From contig NEEC01000086.1 of assembly GCA_002189035.1 (NCBI GenBank), forward strand, positions 1 through 32,734: a stretch of DNA of 32,734 nt, read 5' to 3'. The notes beneath the pieces were generated by a model. The model was not told the DNA's origin. It was given only the letters and a program-made list of their open reading frames with translations, and made no database searches. Positions within the stretch are counted from its first letter, which is position 1, and each line of letters starts with the position of its first letter. A program made the position numbers and the translations under genes. This document shows, piece after piece, positions 12,891 through 24,479 of the stretch. The stretch comes from Utricularia gibba. Lineage: Eukaryota > Streptophyta > Magnoliopsida > Lamiales > Lentibulariaceae.

Positions 12891-14110
12891 GGCCGTGTTT
12901 GGTAATGATTTTAGTACTATTTGTATAATTTATATCAAATAAAAATTATTCCTTCTATAAGTGTACATTATATTTGGTAGTATGTAATTTGTGGATTGGA
13001 ATAAGTTGTTTGGTAGATATATATTTGATTATTTTTTAAAGATTTTGAACAAACATATTTTTACCTTTTTATATATTTTTTTTTTATCTAAGTAGGGTTC
13101 TTGGCTTCAACTTTTCAATAATTCTCCAATTTTTTGTGCGAAATGAGCATGTCCCACATAGAGATCAACAATGGTCAATTGAAATCGAAACGCGGGTGGA
13201 GTGTTGAAGAATGACGTATTCTTATTATCGTTTTCAAGGATATTATTAACAGTGGATAGAGGAGTCACGAAACCTTGCATAATTAAGAAGTAGACAACAC
13301 ATTCGTCCAAAGACATTCCAATTCATCCTCAGTTCCTCCAAAGCTGTGTTGTTTATGTTGCTAATTAATTTATATCGACATTGATGTCTTGAACCATGAG
13401 AACGTAGTCGGAGCAACATAATAATATGAGCAATTTCGAAATTCCTTTGCAGCAAATGTGCCAATAGTAATAATTGAGCATTCTCATCAATCGATTCCAT
13501 TAAAAAAAACTTTGGGTTTTTACAATTAATTCATCACATATAATAATTAATGCATGAGAGACTACATGTTTATGCGTACACACATCAAGAACAGTGCAAA
13601 AAATAATTAAAGAAATTATTCATTCATCTCAACTATTATACTTCAATTTTGATGTCTCCAAATGAGTGGGACACTGATTGAATACTTTGTTGTGCTGCCG
13701 AACAGTCAAAACATGAACCTCAATTACCTGAATTTGAGACCCAACAATGGGTCTTCAATCCAAATTTTGCAAGTTGATGTAGAAAATTTCATAGGTTGAG
13801 GAAGAAATTTCGTAGATGGAGGGAGATATTCGCAGGTTGGGGGGAAACAAAATCGTTATAGTTGAAAAATAATTTTCCCCCAAATTTAATTTAATATGTA
13901 GATGTATTTATGGGTATTTTAGACTTTTCATAATCAAAAATTTATTCATATATTAGGTATAAAATTAAGGAAATGTTTTGATGGAGATAATTTTATGATT
14001 TATAGAAATGAAAAAAGTATCCCAGAAAAATTTACTTTAGATTACTAAACGTGTTATTATTATACTACATATTAGAATATTCTATTTTATCCTTATTACC
14101 AAACACAACC
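12891..14110. mobile_element. degenerate PIF/Harbinger-like DNA transposon
   Basis: Left end GGCCGTGTTTGGTAAT at 12891-12906 and right end, read in reverse complement from 14110, GGTTGTGTTTGGTAAT match at 14 of 16 positions. Flanking triplets CTA (12888-12890) and TTA (14111-14113) are close to the TWA target duplication of PIF/Harbinger elements. The 1.22 kb interior is AT-rich and includes a minus-strand remnant resembling a Harbinger nuclease N-terminus. The element sits between the TLDc 3' UTR and a truncated LRR fragment. Confidence 0.7.
13107..13500 (-). pseudogene. Harbinger-type nuclease fragment (HARBI1/ALP1-like N-terminus)
   Basis: Two overlapping minus-strand frames (13246-13500 and 13107-13316). 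The first starts MESIDENAQLLLLAHLL and includes ELRMNWNVFGRMCCLL, which resembles the LRMDRNTFARLC-type segment of plant Harbinger transposases. The second adds MSLDECVVYFLIMQG, resembling the following VEEQVAMFL-type segment. The catalytic DDE region is absent. Assignment rests on short motif similarity and on its place inside the TIR element. Confidence 0.5.
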
Positions 14111-14113
14111 TTA

Positions 14114-14385
14114 GTGATTAATTGTGCAGATGGTCTCAAGTCCTTGAAAGTGGAAGAAGAGCAATTTCCCCAGCTACTAACTCTTGAAATAAGTGATAGT
14201 AGCAATATTTGTGATATTACATGTAATATTACAACGCTATCGTCAATTCAGTTATGGGATTGCGGAGCCTCTACCATTAGATCAGCCAAGAAAATTTTAA
14301 GAGAAAGGAGGTATGAATGGGCAGATGAGGGCTTCTCTCTTGTGGTTGATGGCAGTTATTGACGTTGGAGGAAGAAGAAGAATAA
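14114..14385 (+). pseudogene. NLR fragment A: second half of the C-terminal LRR module
   Basis: Encodes LKSLKVEEEQFPQLL through ADEGFSLVVDG, nearly identical to the same module in NLR2; about 110 bases in the middle match exactly. The upstream half of the module is missing and the Harbinger-like element's right end lies exactly at the break. One A appears lost near 14350, creating an early stop; with it the frame would continue to the LEEEE-type tail found in NLR2. There is no NB-ARC, so it is a relic. Confidence 0.8.
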
Positions 14386-15908
14386 AAAGGAAACTAACAA
14401 AAATGAGGATTGGGAAATAATTGTTGTAGTGTACAAGTCCTTCTACATATTCATTAGAAGCAAAAAATCAGTGATTTATTGATTGTTTGATTTTTCAATG
14501 CTTCAAAATGATTTGATCCACAAATTCTGATTCCAAAATATATATTTATATACTATCTCATTTCATTTTTAATATAAATTCAAAATCATTTTCCTAATCA
14601 ACATGTTTATTTTATTCTAAAAACCATCATCCTTCATTTACCGCTTTTACAAAAGTTAGCTGCAATTTTTTTTTTTACAAATTGCCATACAAGAAAATAT
14701 GATCTAAAAACTATATATGGTCATATGATTTTCTTAACAATTTAAGTTTTATTTAACAATGTGTTTGTTTTCGTAAAGTTGATACATGAGAAAATATTTT
14801 AATAGAAATATATGAATAAGAAAGTCCATATATTTTAATAAAGAGATGTTTTGAAAAAATATGTTTGATTAGTAAGTAGAAAGTGGCATAAAAATTATTT
14901 TTTAGGGGTTTAATTTGATGTAAAGATGATTAGTGTGTATTTTTTAAATTTATAATATTAAGCCCAAAAAAATTCTAAAGAAGAGAAAAAAGAAGAATCA
15001 TAATTGGAAAACAAAACAGAAAACACAATTTTCTTAGACACAATAATGCGATGAAAATAGCAAAAAAAATTGAGAGAAAATATGGATTCAATCTGATATT
15101 AGATAGAAGTAAATTTTTAATATGTCTCATTAAATATCCAAATTCATAAAGTACACAATCTAGTTCTTTTATGCAAACTTTTTACAAATTGTTTTTACAT
15201 GTTAGAGTATAAGCATCGCTAATACGGTTTTTAAGAAGCGCGGAAGTGTAAAGAAAGTTAATAGAATGGAAAAGAATTCTGCGTAGGAGTAGAATTGTGA
15301 TAGTTGATTTTAATAGACTACTAATACATTAATGTTTTTTATTTTTTGTGCTTGATTTCAGTGCGACAACACAAAAATGTAGTTATCATTTGAAATAATT
15401 GGGGTTTTAATCATTTTTGTATATATATAAAAAAAGCTTTACCGTACATAACTTGTTTGCATTTGGAAACTTATTGGATAAATGATATTATTTTTTCTTG
15501 TCTAAGAAAAAAAAGAATTAAATAAAACTTATGGAAAATGATATTATTTGAAAGGATATGTTTGGAAAATGTGTAACTTGGAAAATATGAATAATGAGTT
15601 GGAAAAAACTTTGTAATTTTTATAAACATGATTCTAAAAACTAATAATTTATATGAGTCCGTACCAATTATTTGTGACAATTTTTTCAAAGACGTGTGGG
15701 TGCTGTTTCTTGATAAAGCAGAAAAAAGACTCTTACTGGAGAACGACGCCTTCCTGTTGACTCAATCATTCATAGACGCTGTGGTGCTACCTTCTCTTCA
15801 TTGAACTCCTAAACCCACTTCTTCTGGTGTGTGAAATTGGGGACTCTCTTTGACAGGGGCGGGGTTGAAGATCGGCACCCAACAAGTGGTCGAGTTTATT
15901 GACTGGCG
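14386..15908. other. AT-rich spacer; 3' flank homologous to the other NLR copies
   Basis: No gene seen. The part 14395 to about 15050 is homologous to 19060-19760 and 23830-24200, so the duplicated unit includes about 0.7 kb of 3' flank. The last 200 bp before 15909 resembles the sequence before NLR2 and should hold the NLR1 promoter and leader. Confidence 0.65.
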
Positions 15909-18900
15909 ATGGCCGGGGATTCGAGAATACTACTATCAGCTTATCACTCTGCGCTGCGTCTCCTGCAGCTTCTTGAATCCGTGCAAGTGCACAACAAATA
16001 TAAACTGCTTGCCGTTGATATGGAGCAGATACATGGTTTTCGAGACAAGGTTCACGCTTGGATAGAATTATTGGAAGGCCTCACGGCAACAGATCATACC
16101 CCAGGTATAAAAGCCCTGTTGCAAAGATTCAGCCATTGTGCCTTCAACTGGAGTAATATGATCGACTATCATGTTGTTGATCAAAAGTGTGGAGTGTATG
16201 GCGTTGAGTTTGGTGGAGCTGTGCATACTTTCTATGGAGAATTAGTGATGTTGATAGAAGAACTAATGAGCATTCGGGGAGAATCATCTAGTTCCTTGAG
16301 GAGCACCAAAGGGGAAGTGGTTCATCTCTCTTATGAGAAGACCAAGGAGGCAGCAACTCTAGTGGGAATTGAGTGCCCCTTAAAAAGATAAAGGAGAAAC
16401 TTGAGAGTCACGTGAAAGATCGACGAGTCATAGCGATCGTCGGTATGGGTGGTAGTGGTAAAACGGCTTTAGCACAGAAAGTTTATGAGGATTTTTCAGT
16501 GACTAGGAAGCACTTTGACAAATGCTATTGGTTCACTATTTCTCAAGAATACGATGTACAAAAAATACTTCAAAAGATATTAGATGATAAAAACACTCAA
16601 GAGGTAAGAGATTTGGGGACTATATTATATCAGAAGCTTTTTGATCATAGGTACTTGATCACATTGGATGATTTATGGAGTCCTAAGGCTTGGGAAGAAT
16701 TAGTAGTATACTTTCCTAATAAGAATAACGGAAGTCGGATTATTGTGACCACAAGGGAGTTAAATGTTGCTAAATCTCTTTCCCCTGCACTTATTCACCA
16801 AATGGATTTATTAGATGAAGAGACAAGTTGGGAATTATTGTCTAAAACAGTCCCATGTTCGGTTGAGCTCCATGGAATCGGAAGAGAGATCGCTCGAAAT
16901 TGCAAAGGACTTCCTTTATCAATCGTCACAATTAGTGGGCTTCTCTCAAAATCTGATATGACTTTGCAATCCTGGAGGCATGTTGCGGATGCTGTTACAT
17001 CCTTTGTGAGTTTGGAAGATAATGAGCGTTGTATGAAAACATTATACTTGAGCTACGATAACCTTCCGCTTCATCTTAAATTATGCTTTCTTAGTTTTTC
17101 ATATTATCCTGAAGATGAATATATTATAGTTGATGATTTAATACGATGGTGGATTGTTGAGGCGATAGTAAGACCGGAAGGAGATCAAGGAATGGAAGAG
17201 ATTGCACTAGATTATTTGAAAGATCTTATTGGAAGGAACATGATCTCTGTTAGAAAATATAATGATATTATGGAAATTAAACTTATCGGAATACATGATC
17301 TCTTGTTAGAGCTATGCCGAAAGGAATCATCTATTGAGAATGTATGTGTGGGAGAAGGAATGGATAGAATTTTCTATAGAAAAAAGAAATCGTCTGTCGA
17401 CATTCAAGCGACGAGATGTGTGGGTTGCTCCACTACTTATTTCATGGGGTTTTGTGACATTGTCCCCGTGAGCAATAGTAGTATGAGGCCGTGTTATGGC
17501 AGAATCTTCCATCAGATACATTCTATTTTACAGATGGAAAATTGTGTCTATGCACAATTTTGTTTTAAATGCAACAAGTTTGAAACAATGGAGCTCTTTA
17601 TTTATGGAGTGCTTCTGCATCCTACTCTTTCAGTTAACGACATATCTGAGTGTAACGCAGTTAAGGTTTCACATTTTCATGGAGTGGGCGGAGATATTAT
17701 TCCTTTTGAATCACTTCAGCAATATCATTTTCCAGGAAATCTGTTGTGGAATGTTCAACAGTATTTGTGTTCAGGAGAAAGCTCATGCAGGATAATGCCA
17801 CAACTTAAATTTTTAGGTTTTGTGCCTCATCATGATGAGGAGGACATCGTGCTGGAACAATTAGTTGGTCTAGATGGAATGTTTGGTATTTATGCTGAAC
17901 CTTTCTTGCCGAAACCCATCAAGAGATTGGGAATATGGGGCTGCATGATGTCATTCGAAATAGCTATTCGGGATATGCCTAATCTTGAGCATTTGGCTTT
18001 CAGGCATTACAATCATGTAATGCCCATAGTATCTTATAGTTTGAGATACCTGGGGATTTCTGACTATTACGCAAATTGCCGACTGGAAATTGATTGTCCT
18101 AGACTTGAAAGGCTTTGGCTACACAATGTTCGTGATGCATCCTGTTATATTTGTGATGATTCATCCTTGCAATCAATCACATTGGATGGTTGTGGAGAGT
18201 CTGCTGTCCAATCGGCTATGGAAGTATTAGAGAGGAAGCGACGTTTGGGGGATAACAGCTTTTATGTAGAGACGGATGGAAGATTTAACAATTGTGATGC
18301 AAAAGAAGAAGAAGAAGATTATGATGACGAAGAGTTTGCATTGCTTGAAATGATGATGATGGGTATGCAAAGATATGACGAAAGAAGGCATAATTATAGT
18401 GATGTAATCGAGTATCAAAGCAGATTTAACAAAGCACAGCATCAAGAACACTTGTTCCTCTTTCCTCCAAAGCCAAGATTGCGTCCTTTATCTACACTCT
18501 TTCATGCAGACGGGACAATGTATCATATATTCAATTGGTATTCTAATACAGCAATCCAATTTCCAAATCTGAAGGCCATAAGGATGAGGTCGGCATGGGA
18601 TGGATCCCCCCTCCCAAGTTTGCTCAAGAAATTGAATCTCTGTGGCACTTTAATTGATGAAGCTAAAACGAGAACTATTATTGAGTTGTGCAATCTCGAG
18701 GAGCTGAGATTCTCGAGTTGCGCATTTGAAAATGAGGAATGGTGCAATCTGTCCCAAGGGCGATTTTGCAAACTGAAAAAGTTGATGATTTATGATCCAT
18801 ATGATCTCAAGTATTTGAAGGTGGGAGCAGAGCAATTTCCCCAACTACTAATTCTTGGGATATTTAGGTGTGAAACATTGAATATCATCTCAGATGCTGA

Positions 18901-19141
18901 TGATGATGATATATGTGGTATTCCAACACTATCATCAATTCAATTAGGCGATTGCGGAACATCGACCATCAGATCAGCCCAACAAATATTAAGACAAAGA
19001 AGGTATGATTGGGCAGATGAGGACTTCTATGTTATGGTTGATGGTGAATTGTTGTCATTGGAAGAAAAAAAGAAGAAAAAGAAAAAAAGAAGAAGAATAA
19101 GAAGAAATAGAATACTAATAAAAATGATGATTAGGAAATAA
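15909..19141 (+). CDS. CC-NB-LRR resistance-type protein NLR1 (R1-like), split by one frameshift
   Basis: Predicted intracellular immune receptor of the late-blight R1-like CNL class. The first frame (15909-16391) encodes the coiled-coil/Rx-type N-domain, YHSALRLLQLLESVQ onwards. The second (to 19141) encodes the rest without introns: P-loop GMGGSGKT (16442-16465), kinase-2 LITLDDLW (about 16660), RNBS-B GSRIIVTTR, GLPL motif CKGLPLS, RNBS-D CFLSFSYYPED, and a variant MHD motif IHD in GIHDLLLELC. Degenerate LRRs follow, ending in two R1-type terminal units (GCGESAVQSAMEVLE, then CGTSTIRSAQQIL). The frames join if one C is added to the run at 16376-16379, giving about 1,080 residues. The downstream frame has no ATG before the P-loop. 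The C-terminus is an unusual Lys/Arg tail. Family is certain; functionality is open. Confidence 0.88.
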
Positions 19142-20113
19142 TTGTTGTGGCCTAGAGTGTTACTATGCATTTATTACAAACAATAAATGAGTGATTTAAT
19201 GATATTCGATTTTTCATTAGCTCAAAACAATTTATCCAAAAATCATGATTCCAAAATATAGCATCATATACTGTATCAATTCATTTTTAATAGAAATTTA
19301 AAACCACAATCCTAATTAGCATGCTTATTTAATTCTAAAACTATGATCCTTCATTTACAACTTTTACAAAAATTAACTGCATTTTTTATACGAATTGCCA
19401 TATAAAAAAATATGATTTAAAATTTATATTTTAATATGATTTTGTTAACAATTTACGCATCATTTAAAGATGTTTTTGTATTCATTTCATAAAATTGATA
19501 CATGGGAAAATGTTTTAATAGGGTTTTAATAAGATAAGAAAAACGAAATAATCTCATAAAGAGATGTTTTGAAAAAAATATATTTGATTGATAATTGAAC
19601 ATAGGATAAAAAATATTTTTGTGGGGCTTATTTTTATGTAGAATTAATTATGTTGTATTTTTTTTAACTATATAACATCAAGTTCAACTAAATCTAAAGA
19701 AGAGAAAAAAAAAAGAATCAAAATTTGAAAACAAAACAGAAAACACAATTTTCTTAAACAAATTGAAGCACAAATGTTCATCTTGAGTTTACAAAAAAAA
19801 AAATGCAATTATACTTTTACTTTTACATTAAATTGAATATCTCATCATCTATTAGCATCAGCTGATTTTTAATCTGTCCATGATAATATGTGACTGCTAT
19901 TTGGTGATAAAATTTTCAGAGATAAGATACCAGAGACGTGTGAAGATGAGTAGAAGACTTGAGTCAAGTCATTTGCAACCCATAGCTTCTCTTCATTCCA
20001 AGGAACCTATTTCTTCTTATATGCAAAACTGGGGAGTATTTCTGGGGGCGCATCTTTCTTCTGTATAGGGCAGAATTACCCAATCAGTCACTAATCTTGT
20101 TTGGTGATTGGCG
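19142..20113. other. AT-rich spacer between NLR1 and NLR2
   Basis: No gene seen. The first 600 bp is the duplicated NLR 3' flank (compare 14395-15050). The last 250 bp resembles the NLR1 leader and presumably contains the NLR2 promoter. Confidence 0.65.
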
Positions 20114-23100
20114 ATGGAAGAGGGTCCGGGAATAGTATCTGCTTATTACTCTGCGCTCCGTCTTTTGCAGCTTCTCCAATCCATGCAGGCGCACCACAAC
20201 AATAAACTGCTAGCAGTTGATCTAAAGCAGATCTGTGATTTTGAAGACAAGATTCGTTCTTGGATGAAGTTACTGGAAAGCCTCAAGTCAAGGGATGTGA
20301 CTCGAGAGGTAAGAGAGATGTCTCAAAGATTCAGCCAGTATGCCTTCAAGTGGAGTAATATCCTTGATTATCATGTTGTTGATCAGAAAGTGCATGATAT
20401 TCATCTTTTTGGGGATGAATTTTGCAAAGCCATGTTTGATATCAATCGAGATATTGATCTTTTGAGTGATGAACTAAAGTTGATCACACTCCAATCAGCA
20501 AGCATTCGAGAAGAATCATCAAGCTACTCGAGGAGCACTAAGGAGGAAGTGGTTCACCTCTCTTATCAGAAGACCAAGGAAGCAGCAACTCTAGTGGGAA
20601 TTGAGCGCCCCTTAAAGAGATAAAGGAGGAACTTGAGAGTCACGTGAAAGATCGAAGAGTGATAGCGATCGTCGGTATGGGTGGTAGTGGTAAAACGGCT
20701 TTAGCACAGAAAGTTTATGATGATTGTTCAGCGACTGGGAGGCACTTCGACAAACACTATTGGGTCACTATTTCTCAAGAATACGATGTACGAAAAATAC
20801 TTCAAGATATGTTAGGTGATAAAGTAACTCACGAGGTAAGAGATTTGGGGACTATGTTACATCAGAAGCTATTTGATGATAAGTACCTGATCGCATTGGA
20901 TGATTTATGGAGTACTAAGGCTTGGGAAGAATTAGTAGTATACTTTCCTAATAGGAATAATGGAAGTCGGATTATTGTGACTACAAGGAAGTTAAGTGTT
21001 GCTAAATCTCTTTCCCCTGCACTTATTCACCAAATGGATTTATTAGATGAAGAGGCAAGTTGGGAATTATTGTCTAAAAAAGTCCCATGTCCGGATGAGC
21101 TCCAAGGAATCGGAAGAGAGATTGCTCGAAATTGCAAAGGACTTCCTTTATCAATCGTTACAATCAGTGGGCTTCTCTCAAAATCTGACATGAGTTTGCA
21201 ATCCTGGAGGAATGTTGCGGATGCTGTTACATCCTTTGTGAGTTTGGAAGATGATGAGCGTTGTATGAAAACATTATACTTGAGCTATGATAACCTTCCG
21301 CTTCATCTTAAATTATGCTTTCTTAGTTTTTCATATTATCCTGAAGATGAAAATATTGATGCTGATGATTTAATACGATGGTGGATTGTTGAGATGATGG
21401 TAAGATCGGAAGGAGGTCGAGGAATGGAAGAGGTTGCACTAGATTATTTGAAAGATCTTATTGGAAGGAACATGATCTTTGTTAGAAAATATAATCATAT
21501 CATGGAAATTAATTATATCGGAATACATGATCTCTTGTTTGAGCTATGCAGAAAGGAATCATCTATTGAGAATGTATGTGTGGCAGCAGGAGTGGATAAA
21601 ATTTTCGATAGACAAAAGAAATCATCTGTTGATATTCAAGCGACGAGATGTGTGGTTTGTTCCACTACTTATTTCATGGAGTTTTGTGACATTGTCCCGG
21701 TGAGCAATAGTAGTACATGGCTGTGTTATGGTAGAATCTTTCATCAGATACATTCTATTTTACCTATAGAGTATGTGTGTGCACAACTTTGCGTTGAATG
21801 CAACAAGGTGGTCAAAATGGAGCTCTTTATTTATGGAGTGCTTCTGCATCCTACTTTCTCAGTTAGCAACATATCTATGTGTAAAGAAATCAAGGTTCCA
21901 CATTTTCATGGAATAAATGAGGATATTATTTATTTTGAATCACTTGAGCAATATCATTTTCCAGGAAATCTTCTATGGAATGTTCAACAGTATCGTGGTC
22001 ATGAACCACGCTCATTTAGGATGATGCCACAACTTAAATTTTTGGATTATTTGCCTAATCAAGATGAGGAGGACATCGTGCTGGAACAATTAATTGGCAT
22101 AGATTCCATGATGTATGTTTGGGAGAACCCTTTCTTGTCCAAATCGATCAAGAGATTGGGAATATTTTGTAATTACTTCTCAGAGCAAATCCGAAGTGCT
22201 ATTTGGGATATGCCTAATCTCGAGTATTTGGCTCTCAGCTTTTACGACCATGTTGGAACCACCATAGTAGGATCACATAGTTTGAGATACTTTGGAATTT
22301 CTGACTATGGGGGGAATCGTTGGCTTTCTAACTATGGCGGGAATCGTTGTCTTGAGATTGGTTGTCCTCGACTTGAAAGGCTTTGGCTACACAATGTTCC
22401 TTATGCATCCTTTTATATTTGTGATGATTCATCCTTGCAGTCGATCAGATTGGAAGGTTGTGGAGAGTCTACTGTCGAATGGGCGATGGAAATATTGGAG
22501 AAGAAGCGGAGTTTGGGGGATAACAACTTTTATGTAGAGATGGATGGAAGGATGCAGTTTGATTGGTCAAAGAGAGTTTGGCAGATTTGTAGACCTTCTA
22601 TGCTTTTATGTAGACAAGGATTGGAAGACCAAGAGTTTCCATTGCTTGAAATGATGATCTGTACACAACTAATTGACATGACATGGCGTAGTTACAAAGA
22701 CGTAATCAATTATCTAAGTGGATTTCACAAAGACTGGCAACGAGAACACTTTTTCCTCTTTCAAAGAAGTATGATTGACTATAGAGAAGGGTCTCCTATG
22801 CCCAAACGGTATTCTAATACTGCAGTCCGATATCCAAATCTGAAGGTCATAAGAATGAGGGCAGCATGGGATGGATCCCCCTCCCAAGTTTGCTCAAGGA
22901 ATTGGAACTCCAGCACACTTTAATTGATGAAGCTCGGACGAGAACTATTATGGAGTTGCACAATCTCAAGGTGATGGAATTCTATCGTTGCACATTTGAA
23001 AATGAGGAATGGTGCAATCTGTCCCAAGGACAATTTGCCAAACTGAAAGAATTAATTATTCGTTATCCAGTTCGTCTCAAGTCCTTGAGAGTGGAAGAAG

Positions 23101-23831
23101 AGCAATTTCCCCAGCTACTAACTCTTGAAATAAGTGATAGTAGCAATATTTGTGATATTACATGTAATATTACAACGCTATTGTCGATTCGGTTAGGGTG
23201 TTGTGGACCCTTGACCATTATAGCAGCCAAGAAAATATTAAGAGAAAGGAGGTATGATTGGGCAGATGAGGACTTCTCTCTTGAGGTTGGTGGCAAGTTA
23301 TTGATGTTGGAGGAAGAAGAAAAAGAAAAAGGATGCTTATGGGCATGGGGCGGAGCCCCCCTCTCAAGTTTGCTTAAGAAATTGAGAGTCTCTTCCACTT
23401 TAATTGATGAAGCTCGGACGAGAACTATTATGGAGTTGCACAATCTTGAGGTGCTGAGATTCTATGATTGCACATTTGAAAATCAATGGTGCAATCTGTC
23501 CCAAGGACAATTTACCAAACTGAAAGAATTAAGGATTGATTATCCAGGTGGTCTCAAGTCCTTGAAAGTGGAAGAAGAGCAATTTCCCCAGCTACTAACT
23601 CTTCGAATAAAAGGAGAGCAGGACGGTATTTGTGATATTACATGTAATATTACAACGCTATCATCAATTCGGTTAGGGGATTGTGGAGCCTCAACCATTA
23701 TAGCAGCCAAGAAAATATTAAGAGAAAGGAGGTATGATTGGGCAGATGAGGAATTCTATGTCATGGTTGATGATGAATTGTTGACATTGGAAGAAGAAGA
23801 AGGAAAAAAAAAAGAAATGTTAAATTTTTAA
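20114..23831 (+). CDS. CC-NB-LRR resistance-type protein NLR2 (R1-like), split by two frameshifts
   Basis: Tandem paralogue of NLR1, about 10% divergent at the nucleotide level over a sampled NB-ARC segment. The coiled-coil domain starts at ATG 20114 (SAYYSALRLLQLLQSMQ) and its frame ends at 20623. The NB-ARC-LRR frame begins near 20644 with P-loop GMGGSGKT (20674-20697), LIALDDLW, GSRIIVTTR, CKGLPLS, CFLSFSYYPED and GIHDLLFEL, ending at 22923. The third frame (22866-23831) holds two in-frame copies of the C-terminal LRR module and ends LTLEEEEGKK. Breaks lie in a four-C run (20608-20611, the same site as in NLR1) and a five-C run (22877-22881, where NLR1 has six). The coiled-coil domain keeps a segment (GDEFCKAMFDINRDIDLL) that is altered in NLR1. 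Repairing both gives one continuous receptor of about 1,230 residues. Confidence 0.87.
22866..23800 (+). repeat. tandem duplication of the C-terminal LRR module in NLR2
   Basis: Two direct copies, starting near 22866 and 23347, each with LIDEARTRTIMELHNL, ENEEWCNLSQGQF or ENQWCNLSQGQF, EEEQFPQLLTL, ICDITCNITTL and AAKKILRERRYDWADE. The period is about 480 bp and the second copy continues the first in frame through an acidic linker (EEEEKEKG). NLR1 has a single copy. Confidence 0.9.
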
Positions 23832-24290
23832 AATAATCATCATATATACTTTTTTGTTAAATTTTTTGAAATCCATGGAAAAATGACAGGACATGATTTT
23901 GTTATCAATTTACGTATTATTGAATGATATGTTTCATTTGGTGAAAGTGATATATAGGAAAATGTTTTAATAGAAATATATAAATAAGAAATCGATATGT
24001 TTTATTAAAGAGATGTTTTGAAAAAAATATATTTGTTTAATAAATTGAAAATGATATAAAAATATTTTAGGGAAACTTATTTTGATGTAAAGATGATTAT
24101 ACTTTATTTGTTAAATTTATAACATCAAGCCCAACAAAATTATAAAGAAGAGAAAAAAAAATTGGAAAACATCAAAGCACCATTATTTTAAATCAAATGG
24201 AAAAGTAATAATAAAAAGGGTTGAAAATGCAATTAAATAAGTTGGAAGAAAAGATCATCTTAATATAACATAAAAACAAAATTATCTTAT
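23832..24290. other. AT-rich NLR2 3' flank
   Basis: No gene seen. The part 23880-24180 matches the flanks after fragment A and NLR1, with a shared core (AAAGAGATGTTTTGAAAAAA near 24007), then diverges. Confidence 0.65.
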
Positions 24291-24479
24291 TTATCTACAT
24301 CGATCAACTACTCCCAAGATGAATGCTTTCGGTTTCCATTTCCTTGACAAAGCGATCACATTGCTGAAGCTACTATTGCATTTCAATTGATCGGCGCTAC
24401 ACCGGCGATGGGGACGGCAGACGGATGCTGCTTTACAACTCCACATCTGGGTCATTGTAATCGCTATCATCATCATCAT

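Noticed and set aside
16370-16395. A canonical -1 slippery heptamer at the NLR frame break
   Set aside because: The local sequence does not fit the X XXY YYZ pattern in frame, so programmed frameshifting is only a possibility, not a call.
16316-16396. A short intron (about 77 nt) that could remove the NLR1 CC/NB-ARC frame break
   Set aside because: The donor (AA|GTGGTT) and acceptor (ATAAAG) are poor and lack a pyrimidine tract, and the removed part encodes the conserved VGIE-type linker.
23063-23443. 126-codon minus-strand open frame over NLR2
   Set aside because: Antisense shadow of the LRR modules with no domain.
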